This document shows, in pieces, positions 1-10,201 of a stretch of 64,000 nucleotides of DNA (positions are counted from its first letter, which is position 1; every line of letters begins with the position of its first letter). The notes beneath the pieces are model-generated. The model had not been told where the DNA came from and made no database searches. It saw nothing but the letters and a program-made list of their open reading frames with translations. The translations under genes were made by a program, and so were the position numbers. The stretch covers positions 1,447,001 to 1,511,000 of the forward strand of contig JAPWDM010000033.1 of NCBI GenBank assembly GCA_035578155.1, written 5' to 3'. This stretch comes from Brachynemurus nebulosus (taxonomy: Eukaryota > Arthropoda > Insecta > Neuroptera > Myrmeleontidae).

Positions 1-1169
1 TTCGATGAGAGCATTTCAAACATCGAGTATCACTGCTATTCGCCGTTTCTAAATGCGTTTGGAAACAGCGACGAAATACGAATCTGCTGTCAAAACCAAG
101 ATCTGATCCTGCTGCCGCACGAAAGTTGTCTGTATGTGGAAGGACAATTGTTGAAGAGTGATAAAACAGTATCGACTACAGCGGAATTATCCAACAATTC
201 ATTGGCGTACCTGTTTGAAGAAATACGATATGAACTGAACGACGTGGAAATCGATCAATGCAAGTACGTGGACCGACAACAACGTTAATCAATTATTTGA
301 CATTAAACGAAAATGAAAGCAAACTACTCTACAACGCCGGATGGTGTCCAGGTGAAACAATTAAAGTGACGGAAAAAGGCTACTTCAATTTCTGTCTACC
401 ATTGGCGCGGATGTTTGGATTTCTTAACCTTTACAAGAAAGTTATCATCAACGCAAAACATCAGCTAATTCTGACTCGAGCTCGGACGGATCACGATGCA
501 GTCATATCACCAACGGATGACGTCACTTTCCATATACATAAAATTCAATGGATGGTTCCACACGTTACAGTTGCAGATGAACAGAAACTGAAGTTGTTGA
601 AGTATGTGGAAAATAGTCGAGATATTACAATTGCTTTTCGATCATGGGATATGCATATACAGCCAACGATTCCAACAGCGAGACAAAACATTTGGACGGT
701 GAAAACATCGACTCAGCTGGAGAAACCACGCTACATTATATTCGCTCTACAAACGAATCGACGAAATAAAAAAGATAAAGATTCCAGTATTTTCGATCAC
801 TGTGAACTTTCAGACGTCAAAGTTTATTTAAATTCTGCGAAATACCCGTACATGGATTTGAATTTGGATTTCAATAATGATAGATATGCAGTAGCATATC
901 ACATGTATTCGAAATTTCAACAAGCATATTATGATTGTAAGAAGAATGAACCGCTTTTAAGCAAAACGCAATTCAAGAATATCGCGCCAATTATATTCAT
1001 CGATTGTTCCCATCAAAACGAAACTTTGAAAAGTGGACCAGTGGATATTCGAATTGAATTTAAAACGTTGAAGGATGTGCCAGAGAATACATCAGCATTT
1101 TGCCTTCTACTACATGACCGAGTGGTTCAATATAATCCATTGACAAATATTGTTACAAAATATGTATAA
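1..1169 (+). pseudogene. Double-jelly-roll capsid-like protein, virus-derived, 5' end outside window
   Basis: I recognise this as the double-jelly-roll capsid family seen in Polinton-like and adintovirus-like elements integrated in insect genomes, from the arrangement of conserved blocks and not from any search. The frame is open from base 1 to about 285, then continues in another frame from about 258 to the stop at 1169, so one frameshift lies near 255-275. The downstream part is 303 residues. Visible blocks are an aromatic-rich strand region near LARMFGF, a central IAFRSWDMHIQP block and a C-terminal IIFIDCSHQNE block. No membrane segment or signal peptide is visible. The true start is left of the window. 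The nearest related gene is the DNA polymerase remnant at 10.2-13.1 kb on the same strand, possibly from the same integrated element. The frameshift argues for an old, inactive copy. Confidence 0.7.
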
Positions 1170-2100
1170 ATCGATATAGACTAGTCCTCGATGCGACCAT
1201 CATTCCAGAGCAGCTTCCGCCATGGAAAATGTCATATCCATATACAAATATTATTGTAATAACATTTAAACATTCTTATTGTAAAATATTTCTTTTAAAA
1301 TAAATTTATTAAAATAAGAAAAAATTAAAAAAATAAAAAAATTAAAAATAAAAAAAATAAAAAAATAAATAAAAATAAAAATTAAAAATAAAAAAAATGT
1401 GTTTTTATTTAGAGGAAAACCTGTATAAACCCGTTTTCAGATAAAAATATGGAATCATACGATAAAATTCATTTTTTTACATATTAGACAGAAATCTTCT
1501 AATGACGTCAGCTAACAGTTTAAACCTGTTTTTAGATAAAAATATGATAAAATTTTGAATCTAGGTACAGAATTCGCGGTGGTTCCTACTAGCAACGCCA
1601 TCTTTTAACTATCAAAAAGGATTTTCAGCATCATCTATTAACAATTTTTCAAACTTACACACAGGAATCCAGACTAGCAACGCTATCAAAGGTGGCTGCG
1701 CCATCTAGCAGTGAATTTACAAAGCTCGAAGGTGGTTGCGCCATCTATTAGGGAAATTCTTAGGTTAGAAAAATTTTGTTAGGTTACACAAAATTTCCTT
1801 AGGTTCTCTTAGGCTGGATCAAGTTCCGCTAGGCTAGAAAAAAATTTTGCTCCACCCACCGCCGCAGGCTTCTAGAACCCACATAGGTTACCTACCACCT
1901 GCCGAGGTCACTCAAAAAGTTGGATGGAGGGATGGAGGGCTCCAAACCGGCCAATCCTTACTACTGCAATTAGACACTTTTTACGATTGTACGTTTCAAT
2001 AACTACGTAAACGGGAGAAACGAGTTGTAAAGGAGTGAGAGACAATTGTTTATTAAATAACATATAGTTTACCAGCTGTGGCCTGCAGGTTAACCACCTA
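1170..2100. other. Non-coding spacer with A-rich and TTAGG-like low-complexity sequence
   Basis: No gene is visible. Bases about 1300-1398 are an (A)nT low-complexity run directly after the capsid pseudogene. A short block ending in TGCGCCATCTA is duplicated near 1690 and 1735. Between 1760 and 1840 the motif TTAGGTT or TTAGGCT recurs about five times with poor periodicity. Confidence 0.6.
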
Positions 2101-2129
2101 AAATTATCTTAATTATGGGTCAAATTATT

Positions 2130-2730
2130 TTTGTATCAAATGTTCCCAAATCCGGAGCAAAATCAATTGTATATAGTGCTTCGCTCTGATCACCAAACGA
2201 CTCTATGCTTATTTAACATCCACATGCTCGTTTAAATTTGGTTTTCTGAAATGTTGTATAAAATCAATTTCTTACAGTGCTTCGCTTTGCTTGCCTTCCG
2301 ACTCTAAGGTAGCCATAGTTATACTTCAGCAGCATATTTTATTATTCATAAAATACTGTCAAAATTGATTCAGCTACTTAATCTAATTCCTATTCGATAA
2401 TCCTAGGGGTCAATCTCAACTTCACTCTACTTTTAAAACAAGTATTACGAAATTTTTTTCAAAATCAATTCCTTGTTTTGGTGCTTCCCTCCGCTTACCC
2501 AACGACTCTACAATAACCATATTTATATGTTAACAGCGTATCTTATTTTCATACCTCGAAACTTTTCCATAAATACCCATATTTATGGGATTTAGAAAAC
2601 ATTTCTGAATTCGAAAGAATTGGTTTTTGGATTATTTAAGCAAAATTTGGTTATAATCCGTCTAGGTGCTTAATTTACCCTTTTTTAGTTCACAAGACTC
2701 TAAGGGTCACTTTAACATAGCTTTCATTTT
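2130..2730. repeat. Degenerate dispersed repeat, copy A (related to 5.93-6.56 kb)
   Basis: The phrases AAAATCAATT, GTGCTTCGCTT and CGACTCTA recur in order near 2135-2210, 2250-2310 and 2450-2510. The same series, followed by ATTTCTGAATTC and ATCCGTCT, reappears at 5930-6560 in the same orientation. The two blocks are therefore diverged direct copies with an internal repeat of roughly 100-190 bases. No reading frame is conserved between them. Confidence 0.55.
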
Positions 2731-3033
2731 TTCAGGATTAGTATCTCAGTACTATTTTAGTAAAATTTTGTTGAAATCTTACAAATCTAAGTCTAATAGA
2801 TCATTTTTACTACCCATCTTCTACAACAAATTATTTAAACCTAACTACAATATTCTTTTCCTCTCTATATAGTCTATAGTTCCACCATTTGCTGTCCATC
2901 TTACCTAAATTAGTTCAAAAATTTTCTCTGTAGTTAACCACAGTAGAAAATCTACTTCGATTTTAAAGAAATGAATAACAATAGAATCTAAACGTAAATA
3001 TAATAGAATAGGAACTTAACCCTAATTTTTAAC

Positions 3034-3501
3034 AAAAAGCGACCACGAGCGTTCTGGAGGTTGATTTTCCTTTTAGTCGATTCAAAATTTATAAAGGAAT
3101 AAAAAATTCCAATACTATTTTATCATCAAATGCTGCCGTCACTGTAAAAAGTTGAAATTAATGAAAATAATAGGTAAGATAAATGTATAAATTTTCTATT
3201 AGTACCATCAGTTGGGCCGAATCTGGACAGTAGGGGCGAATCTAGACAGAGCTGCCTCTCGATATTTCTTCGTCAGTGTTATGACCGTACAAGGTCATAG
3301 ATCAATTTTATTTATGGTACTGAATTTTGTCAGTTACGAGTTATTCATCAAGGAAAAGCGGTGGACGTGACATCTTTGTATTTTGTAATTTTACAGGCGC
3401 ATTGTTTATAATTTTTAAAAATAACGCGCGTTTTGAAATCTTATAAAGAAACTGCTGTACAAAAACAAGGCAGTTATATATATATACATATATATATATA
3501 C

Positions 3502-3534
<33 letters not shown>

Positions 3535-3542
3535 CGTATATA

Positions 3543-3636
<94 letters not shown>

Positions 3637-3637
3637 C

Positions 3638-3699
<62 letters not shown>

Positions 3700-3790
3700 A
3701 AAAATAGTATTTGAATTTTATATTTTATTTTAAATTTTGCATCGATTAAAAAAAAAACCAGCCACTAAAACGCTCGTGGTCACTTTTTCA
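3034..3790. mobile_element. Short TIR element with an (AT)n core
   Basis: Bases about 3034-3075 and 3748-3788 form an imperfect inverted repeat of about 40 bases containing GACCACGAGCGTT on one side and its complement AACGCTCGTGGTC on the other. The interior has no gene and is dominated by the AT microsatellite. This is the structure of a small non-autonomous DNA element. The target duplication could not be resolved. Confidence 0.5.
3475..3697. repeat. (AT)n microsatellite, interrupted
   Basis: About 220 bases of alternating A and T with scattered GT, CG and AC interruptions. The long Tyr-Ile open frames on both strands here are artefacts of this repeat. Confidence 0.95.
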
Positions 3791-4041
3791 ATTTTCAAGC
3801 ATCTTTTTAAGGGTAAGTTCCTCGTCTATAAAGCTTAACTCTACTTATAGTACGGGAGGTACTGGCGCATGAGTACCGAAAACTATTCCACCTCAATTTT
3901 TTTATGCGATCCTGTTGACATTGCCCTACTGATGATATAAATGCATGTTGCCAGGGGGCAACCCGGGGCCATATTGCTTAAACCGGAAGTTGTTTAAACA
4001 ATTGCAAGGAATTGTCATTTTTTAACCGGGCAAATTTTTTT

Positions 4042-4890
4042 TATATTCTTTATTGAAATACAAATAAAAAAGGTCCTATGACTTTTTACGATAAAGTTAA
4101 TAGTTTTCCAGATATGAATTTTTAAAAGTTCGAAAAATCTCAAATTTGGGTACTTTTGACCCATGAAAAATATATTAAAGAAAAATAATAAAATATAAAT
4201 AATATTTTTTTAAATTCTTTATACAAGAGTTAATAATATCCTTAATAGAGATTTAAAAAAATTTCATTGTTTATACCTGTTTTTTAATTGTTAATTTCGC
4301 GCCCTCACAAGTATCCGTCCCCTACCTTTAAAATACCTTTAAGTATTTTTTCAACCGGACAAATTTTTTTTTATATTCTTTATTGAAATACAAACAAAAA
4401 AGGTCCTATGACTTTTCACGATCAAATTAATATTTTTAGAGATATAAATTTTTAAAGGTTCGAAAAATATTGAATCTTTAAAAATTCATATCTCTAAAAA
4501 TATTAACTTGATCGTGAAAAGTCATAGGACCTTTTTTGTTTGTATTTCAATAAAGAATATAAAAAAAAATTGTCCGGTTGAAAAAGTACTTAAAGGTATT
4601 TTAAAGGTAGGGGACGCATACTTGTGAGGGCGCGAAATTAACAATTAAAAACAGGTATAAACAATGAAATTTTTTTAAATCTCTATTAAGGATATTATTA
4701 ACTATTGTATAGGGAATTTAAAAAAAATATTATTTATATTTTATTATTTTTCTTTAATATATTTTTCATGGGTCAAAAGTACCCAAATTTGAGATTTTTC
4801 GAACTTTTAAAAATTCATATCTCGAAAACTATTAACTTTATCGTAAAAAGTCATAGGACCTTTTTTATTTGTATTTCAATAAAGAATATC
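4042..4890. repeat. Large palindromic (foldback) repeat
   Basis: Two arms of about 400 bases meet near 4455-4470. The left arm (about 4042-4450) reads in reverse complement through the right arm (about 4475-4890) with few mismatches, including GTCCTATGACTTTT and the GGGTACTTTTGACC block. Each arm itself holds two inverted copies of a TTCTTTATTGAAATACAAA block, so this block occurs four times. No gene lies inside. A transcript across it would fold into one long hairpin. Confidence 0.85.
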
Positions 4891-5115
4891 CCTACCGGAT
4901 TTGTTAAATTTGGGAATCGAGTCCTTAGATTTCACCAACAAGGATGACAAAGTGTTAGAGGTAGAAAAACTAAGTTTAACGTTGTGATCATGGAAGATTT
5001 TATTAAACAGACTAGCCTGTTCATTGCTGAAAGGAATTGAGGCATATTCTTTTGGGGTTATGTGGTTAGTGGAAGATAGGTTAGAAAAAATAGTTGACTC
5101 TAATTTACGGCTCAA
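4876..5115 (-). pseudogene. Reverse-transcriptase element fragment, probably Penelope-like
   Basis: A 79-residue open frame contains a block ending KSKDSIPKFNKSG. This resembles the region just before the C-terminal GIY-YIG endonuclease in Penelope-like retroelements, recognised from memory and not from a search. The frame is cut where that domain should begin, at the edge of the palindrome, and no reverse-transcriptase catalytic motif is present. Hammerhead-like arms at 5.2-5.6 kb, a known hallmark of Penelope-like elements, lie upstream on the same strand and support the call. Another retroelement class remains possible. Confidence 0.45.
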
Positions 5116-5219
5116 AAATTTTTTGTAGATATTACTATTCTATTTTATTACTAACTGTAACTTTTTCTAAATAATAAACAAATACTTTACTTTACAAAAT
5201 ACCACGTTTATTTTTGAAA

Positions 5220-5262
5220 CTGTGACAATATTGTTTCGAACCGTTAGTTCATTTTCAAACAG
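5220..5262 (-). ncRNA. Degenerate hammerhead ribozyme (left arm)
   Basis: This is the inverted counterpart of the right-arm motif. Read on the minus strand it has stem I CTGT/ACAG, stem II GAAC/GTTC and GAAA, and ends in TTGTC before ACAG. The core reads TTGAAAA, two changes from CUGANGA, so this copy is probably inactive. Confidence 0.5.
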
Positions 5263-5551
5263 AATAAAAATCCCCGCAGTTGGTTTGATTTGTGTAAGTT
5301 TTATTTTCAATATTATAATTTATTTAAACCTTTAAAATTGAATTTTGCTATAATATTGTCTTTTTTTCAATTTCAAATTCAATCTTTTGTCACGTGTGTG
5401 TTTGCCTTTTGTCACATGTAATGTGATCTTACTTTTCTTGATTTTCTTATTCTCCCACTACCCCCGCCCCTTCCACTTCCACATCACATATCACTCCCTC
5501 TTCATAGAGTATAGGTAGATAAAATTAGTAAGGCATGTATCGAATGTAATT

Positions 5552-5594
5552 CTGTTTGAAGATGAACTGACGGTTCGAAACAAGGTTGTCACAG
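5552..5594 (+). ncRNA. Degenerate hammerhead ribozyme (right arm)
   Basis: Stem I is CTGT (5552-5555) with ACAG (5591-5594). The core TTGAAGA (5556-5562) differs from the CUGANGA consensus only at its first base. Stem II is GAAC (5564-5567) with GTTC (5573-5576) closing a five-base loop. GAAA follows at 5577-5580, then a short stem III, CAA with TTG, and the predicted cleavage site after the GTC ending at 5590. The first-base change weakens the core, so activity is doubtful. Confidence 0.6.
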
Positions 5595-5929
5595 TTTCAA
5601 AAATAAAAGTGGTATTTTGCAAAGTATTTGTTTATTATTTACAAATATAGAATACCATAAAGTAACGCTCAAATCTATTAATGTCTTCAAATTTTATTAG
5701 CATGGCTAATTACCGCACCGTAAAAACTTAGTATAGATACCTATACCAGCAGCTTTAGAATTGTTTCTATTTTAGGTTCTTCAAGGCATCAAGGCCCCGG
5801 GAAATTATTTTAACGTTACTTTCATCTTTCGCAGAGATCTCAACAGTACTTGAATAAAAATTGTTAAATTTCTTCAGCTTTTTAATTTGCGCCGTATTTG
5901 GTGTAACTAACGGACAATGTGACCATATG

Positions 5930-6560
5930 TCTATTTAAATTTGATATTCTAAAATTTTGTACAAAATCAGTTCCTTGTGTGCTTCGGTTCGCTCGCTCGA
6001 CGACTCTAAAGTATTAGGTATTCATTTTTTAATATTTTCTAGTCGTATTCATATTTTTATAGCATGTCTAATTTTCATAAAATCAAGTCAAGTTGTTTAT
6101 TTATAGTACAGAGTTGTTTAATTCGATAGCGCTGGAGGATTCATTCCAACTTCACCTTAATTTCAAATCCGATATTCTGAAATTCTTCGTTATATTCGTA
6201 TTTCAAAAGCATGTCTAATTTTCATACCTTGAGATCGTATCGTAGATAGTTAAATATTCATAGTGACAATTTTAAGAGCACTGTAATTTGTAAAACATTT
6301 TGAGATCCCAGGGCTCTGGAGAATATTTCTGAATTCACATTAATTTATTTCAGAATAACAACAATATTTGAGATAAATTTGGATAAGATCCGTCTGCCCG
6401 TTTATTTGAGGGTTTTTTTTTGGGTCCGCAAAAGCCTACGGGGGAATTTTAGCCTCATGTCCATAGCGATACGTCCAGTCGTTTACTTTAGGCTTTCTTG
6501 AGAGTTCTTAGGTCCTACAGGATAACTTTAACTTTGATCGTTTTTTTGATTCGTATACTA
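5930..6560. repeat. Degenerate dispersed repeat, copy B
   Basis: Same series of blocks as at 2.13-2.73 kb, in the same orientation: CAAAATCAGTT, GTGCTTCGGTT, CGACTCTAAAG, then ATTTCTGAATTC and ATCCGTCTG. Diverged, with no gene. Confidence 0.5.
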
Positions 6561-7660
6561 ATTTTACCTACAGTCTTGTTTCATCATTTTTTTTGATACC
6601 TGCTACCGTTTTCTCGAAACTACTGAGGATAGATAAGTAAAGTCCATATTTCATTTTTAATATCAGGATAACCGAGCCCAACTCGATGGAAGTTTCATCT
6701 GTATGGAATTTGTTGAGAACAGTAGACGTGCCAATTGATGATAACTGGACAGTCCAGTTGTTTACATAGGATTTATAGGATACAATAGTATATTGTACAG
6801 TAAATGGGAAAAGAGACTTATTTCTCACGAATATGAGTTGCGCGAGCCCGCAGGGCGAGTGTATCAATTCATATGAGCGAGAAATATGCTTTTCCTACGT
6901 ATTTTGCACTATACTTTTTCTAAGATCAAATTTTTGTCGTAAAATTTAACAGAAATAATTAAAATAAAATTTAAATAAGTAGTAAAAATTTTTCAAATTT
7001 ATAATGTCAGTGGTAAGAAGTTCAAATTTTTATCAAAGCATATTTTGAAATTATGGAAACAATAATAAATAATCAACATACATATATTATGTATATTTTT
7101 AGAATTACATATGACATTATATTATATTCAGACGAAATAATTTCCCACGGCTACTTCCGCACAATGTGGGCCATTGTTAATGTTTACATATAGATAGCCG
7201 TGCGCAAAATGTTACTTTTAATAGTAGGAGTAGAAAAATGGTATTTTCCACAGTAAATAAGTAATTTCATAGTAGTCATAAGTAAAAATATTATTGGTAG
7301 TATCTATAGAAATATTTATTAATACTTACAAAAATTCCAAAATTATTTTTTTCCAAATATTTAACAACTATTTAAAATTTGTATGATTTTTTTATAAATC
7401 GTCCATAGATTGCGGTATACTGTTATAAAAAATTAATATTTTACGGTTTTTCGTAAATTTCGATGGTTAGACAAAAAAGTTTGCAAAACCTTTTCTTAGC
7501 GAGCGCCTACAACCCAATAGGGACTGACATGCCAAATTTCAAGTTTGTAGGTATTGTAGTTCTGGAGATTTTGTGATAAATGGGTGAATGAGTCAATGAG
7601 TCAATGAGTGGTATTTCGCATTTATATATATAGATAACTGCAACAAAAATAAATTAAAGA
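6560..7660. other. Non-coding stretch
   Basis: No gene is supported. TCAATGAG occurs three times in tandem near 7587-7612, and a short GAGCCCGCAGGGCGAG block sits near 6844. Otherwise it is AT-rich unique-looking sequence. Confidence 0.55.
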
Positions 7661-7662
7661 CG

Positions 7663-8080
7663 CCTGTCGCAGCATCCTACATAACATAGCGAATTTCAGT
7701 TTACAAAAATCAGTTTTTCTTGGTAACTAGTTGACAGAATAATTGTTAAAAAAACCTTTTTATGTGATTTTTTCCTCTTTTTTCAAGGGTGTAAAAAATG
7801 TGGCAAAAACTTTTGAATTTGGGGAAATTAACTAACTTTTTTCAAGGCATCGGATGTATCTGGCTGAAAAACTTATCCAATATTTGTGGACTTTTCAAGT
7901 TTTTACCAAATTTCATAAAAATGAGATGTTTCGCTCTTATGAAGTTGTGAAAGTGAAATTTTAGTGAATATCATTTTCAGTTTCTATAGACCTGAAAACG
8001 AATTTCTATCATAGCCTCAAACTCAAGTGGGGTCATCACAGTGGCTCTAGTAGCTGAATTTTTGATTCGAAAATTCGCTA
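7663..8080 (+). mobile_element. Compact 418-bp repeat, short relative of the 33.7-39.2 kb element
   Basis: It begins with CCTGTCGCAGCATC and an inverted-repeat motif TAGCGAATTTC (7687-7697), and ends with AAATTCGCTA (8071-8080). The same left block opens the element at 33708. The last 200 bases here, with ATCGGATGTATCTGGCTG and GTGAATATCATTTTC, align to 38938-39237 at the other end of that element. It carries no gene and is presumably non-autonomous. Confidence 0.65.
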
Positions 8081-8089
8081 AAAATAAAA

Positions 8090-8513
8090 GGTAAAATTTG
8101 TGTTGATATTAGCACTATATTTTTATAAAAATATAAACACTCCAGGGTGGGATTGTCTAATGTCGGCCGGTGCTCTAAGGTCGGGCACTGGACGTTCCTT
8201 TAAAAAAAAAATACGGCCTTAAAAAATAGAAAATGGGTGACAATCATATAGAAATAAAAAGTTCGTCTATTCTGAACTTACAATTTTTAAAATGAATAAC
8301 TTTTATCAAGTAGTTAATGTTTTATTCCCCTTAAATCGATTGATAAAATAATGACAATTTGTATTGAAAATGGATCGGCCATTCTATAAATTGTAAGTTT
8401 AGTCAGTGCGAGAAATACGTTAAGTTTTTAACAATAACAATTGAATTTACAAAATTTGATAACATTATACACCTCTCAAGAACTTAAAAATTGTTTAAAA
8501 CGTTTATCGTTTG

Positions 8514-8571
<58 letters not shown>

Positions 8572-8780
8572 CATAAAACGCCGGTATTAGCGATAAAATT
8601 TGTAGAGAAATCCTAAGGTCTGTCAGCAGGGCCGGATCACCCAATAGGCCAAGGTAGGCCATGGCCTAGAGGCGGCAGATTTTTAGAACAGGGCTGTGAA
8701 AATGTTGTAAATTAACGTTTGTCTTTTTTGCTGGTCAGTAAATTTTTTAGAGAAATGATTAAAAAACGGAATGAAAAGTT
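8090..8780. other. Non-coding spacer with a 50-bp poly-A run
   Basis: No gene. Bases about 8518-8570 are an A-run with one G. A GC-richer block with GGCCAAGGTAGGCCATGGCC lies at 8647-8666 and looks like a fragment of a dispersed repeat. Confidence 0.5.
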
Positions 8781-8914
8781 AGGATTTTCGTATTTTTGAG
8801 CAAAAGACGGGGACGGCTTTTTGACGGTGCCTAGGAGTAGAATAGTCAGGCCGGTTCTGGGACAAGCTTATTGGTGAGGGGGTAAAACGTTTGGGGGAGT
8901 TGCGAGGGGGGTAT

Positions 8915-9380
8915 GCGGCATACGTATAGTTGATGATGATGATGATGACGATGTGAGTGATTGAGCGGCGGCGGGCGGTGAGGAAGTAGGTGGCGGGTAG
9001 GCGATGACGCGCGTTGTTGTATGCATGTATTTTCCCCGCGAGTACGTACATACTGTTGCTGCTGATGTAAGTTGTTGTTTACATATAGGGTATACTTGTG
9101 ACGCGAGTAGGTATACTATGTGTTATGCGAGCTGCATATGTACAGTGGATGATGATGCACCTTGTTGTGTGAATGTATTTTTCCCCACGAGTATACGTAC
9201 ATATTGCTGCTGACGTGTGTGAGTGTTGTGTACATACAGGGTATACTTGTGACGCGAGTAGGTATACTATGTGTGTATGCGCGCTGCATACGTATAGTTG
9301 ATGATGACGACGATGTGGGATGTACGTATTGTGTACACCTGATGATGTAGTTTGTTGTGAAAATGTGTTTGGTTTTTTTC
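8915..9380. repeat. GC-richer tandem repeat, about three diverged units
   Basis: The block GGTATACTTGTGACGCGAGT occurs at 9089 and 9240, a spacing of 151 bases. GCATACGTATAGTTGATGATG occurs at 8919 and 9287 with a diverged copy near 9133. The unit is roughly 150-215 bases and includes TTTTCCCC..CGAGTA and TGCTGCTGA blocks. It continues after the retroelement insertion (GGTATACTAG at 10114). Composition is clearly less AT-rich than its surroundings. Overlapping short frames are artefacts of the repeat. Confidence 0.7.
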
Positions 9381-9396
9381 TGGTGGGTACGTATGA
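9381..9396. repeat. Target-site duplication, left copy (16 bp)
   Basis: TGGTGGGTACGTATGA here is repeated exactly at 10098-10113, on either side of the non-LTR element. Confidence 0.85.
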
Positions 9397-10097
9397 ATGA
9401 ATGAATGCTGTAGGTGGGTCGGGATTCAGAGCTCCCGTTGCACGTAGGCCACCAAATACGGGCCCATTGTACCCCCACGGCATCCAAGAGGGACTAGCTA
9501 GTGCCCAGTCCCTCATAGAAACTCAGGATTGCACTACAGTCTGCAGTTCTGATGTCCTCGGAACTCAGTATTGGAGATCCCAGATACTTGCATCTCAAGG
9601 ATGACAATGCTTCACAAGAGCATAGAACATGGGACGAAGATTCGTCCTCCAAGCCGCACCTTCGGCAGAGAGGACTTTCCACTAATCCCATGATATGCAG
9701 GTGCTTTCTCAGGACGTTGTGCCCCGTGAGTATACCTGTTAATCGGCTCAGCTGTACCCTGCTTAGAGATAATAATTCCTTTCTCCGTTTTAAACTGGGC
9801 AGTACTACAAGCTCTCGGGCCTTTCTGGCCGTTTTACACACTTCCCAGAGATGGGCGTGCTGCCTTTTAGCCCAGTCATCCACAGCACACCTCACTTTCT
9901 GGAATGATATTCCTAGGGCCGGCTCTGGACCTATTAAAGGTTGAGTCGAGCCTCGTTTAGCTAAATCATCTGCTCTCTCATTTCCATCTATTCCCGTATG
10001 GCCTGGTACCCATACCAAGGTCACTGGGCAATGGACCGAGAGTTGATCCAACGTTTCTTGGCACTCGTGCACCAATCTTGACGTTGTCTTAGCGCCA
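9397..10097 (-). mobile_element. 5'-truncated non-LTR retrotransposon
   Basis: The 701-base insertion is flanked by perfect 16-bp duplications. On its minus strand it has the end of an ORF, a short 3' UTR and a (CATT)n tail at 9397-9408. Truncation at the 5' side, a simple-repeat tail and a long duplication are the hallmarks of target-primed reverse transcription. Confidence 0.85.
9494..10075 (-). pseudogene. Non-LTR retrotransposon ORF2 C-terminus: RNase H and zinc knuckle
   Basis: This 193-residue frame is the C-terminal end of a LINE polyprotein. An RNase H block, WVPGHTGIDGNERADDLA, lies at residues 22-39 and includes two acidic residues of the active site. A Cys/His cluster at residues 137-154 (Cys, Cys, His, Cys spacing) matches the knuckle that follows RNase H in I/R1/LOA-type elements. 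Reverse transcriptase and endonuclease are absent because the insertion is 5'-truncated. The retained frame has no stop codon, which suggests a moderately recent insertion. It cannot act alone. The exact clade is not decidable here. Confidence 0.85.
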
Positions 10098-10113
10098 TGG
10101 TGGGTACGTATGA
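10098..10113. repeat. Target-site duplication, right copy (16 bp)
   Basis: Exact copy of the sequence at 9381-9396, directly at the 5' truncation point of the non-LTR insertion. Confidence 0.85.
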
Positions 10114-10201
10114 GGTATACTAGAAATTATAAATAGTTTTATAACAGAAGAGTGAAAATTAGTATTATTGTAAAGAGTGAAAATTAGTATTATTATTTTA
10201 C

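Larger units (their letters stand above)
5172..5640. mobile_element. Inverted-arm element, probable Penelope-like terminal repeats
   Basis: Bases about 5172-5263 and 5546-5645 are inverted copies of roughly 95 bases with few mismatches, separated by about 280 unrelated bases. Both arms contain GAAC, a short loop, GTTCGAAAC and a TTGTCACAG block, which folds as a degenerate hammerhead ribozyme. Penelope-like elements carry such ribozymes in their terminal repeats, which are often inverted or truncated. The Penelope-like coding fragment lies 100 bases to the left. Confidence 0.6.

Noticed and set aside
3341..3714. Long Tyr/Ile open frames on both strands (also at 38.3, 42.0, 45.9 and 47.6 kb)
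   Set aside because: They are translations of (AT)n, which has no stop codon in those frames; no other coding signal is present.
9079..9516. Two long minus-strand frames in the GC-richer repeat
   Set aside because: They follow the tandem repeat and run across the retroelement border, so they cannot be one gene.
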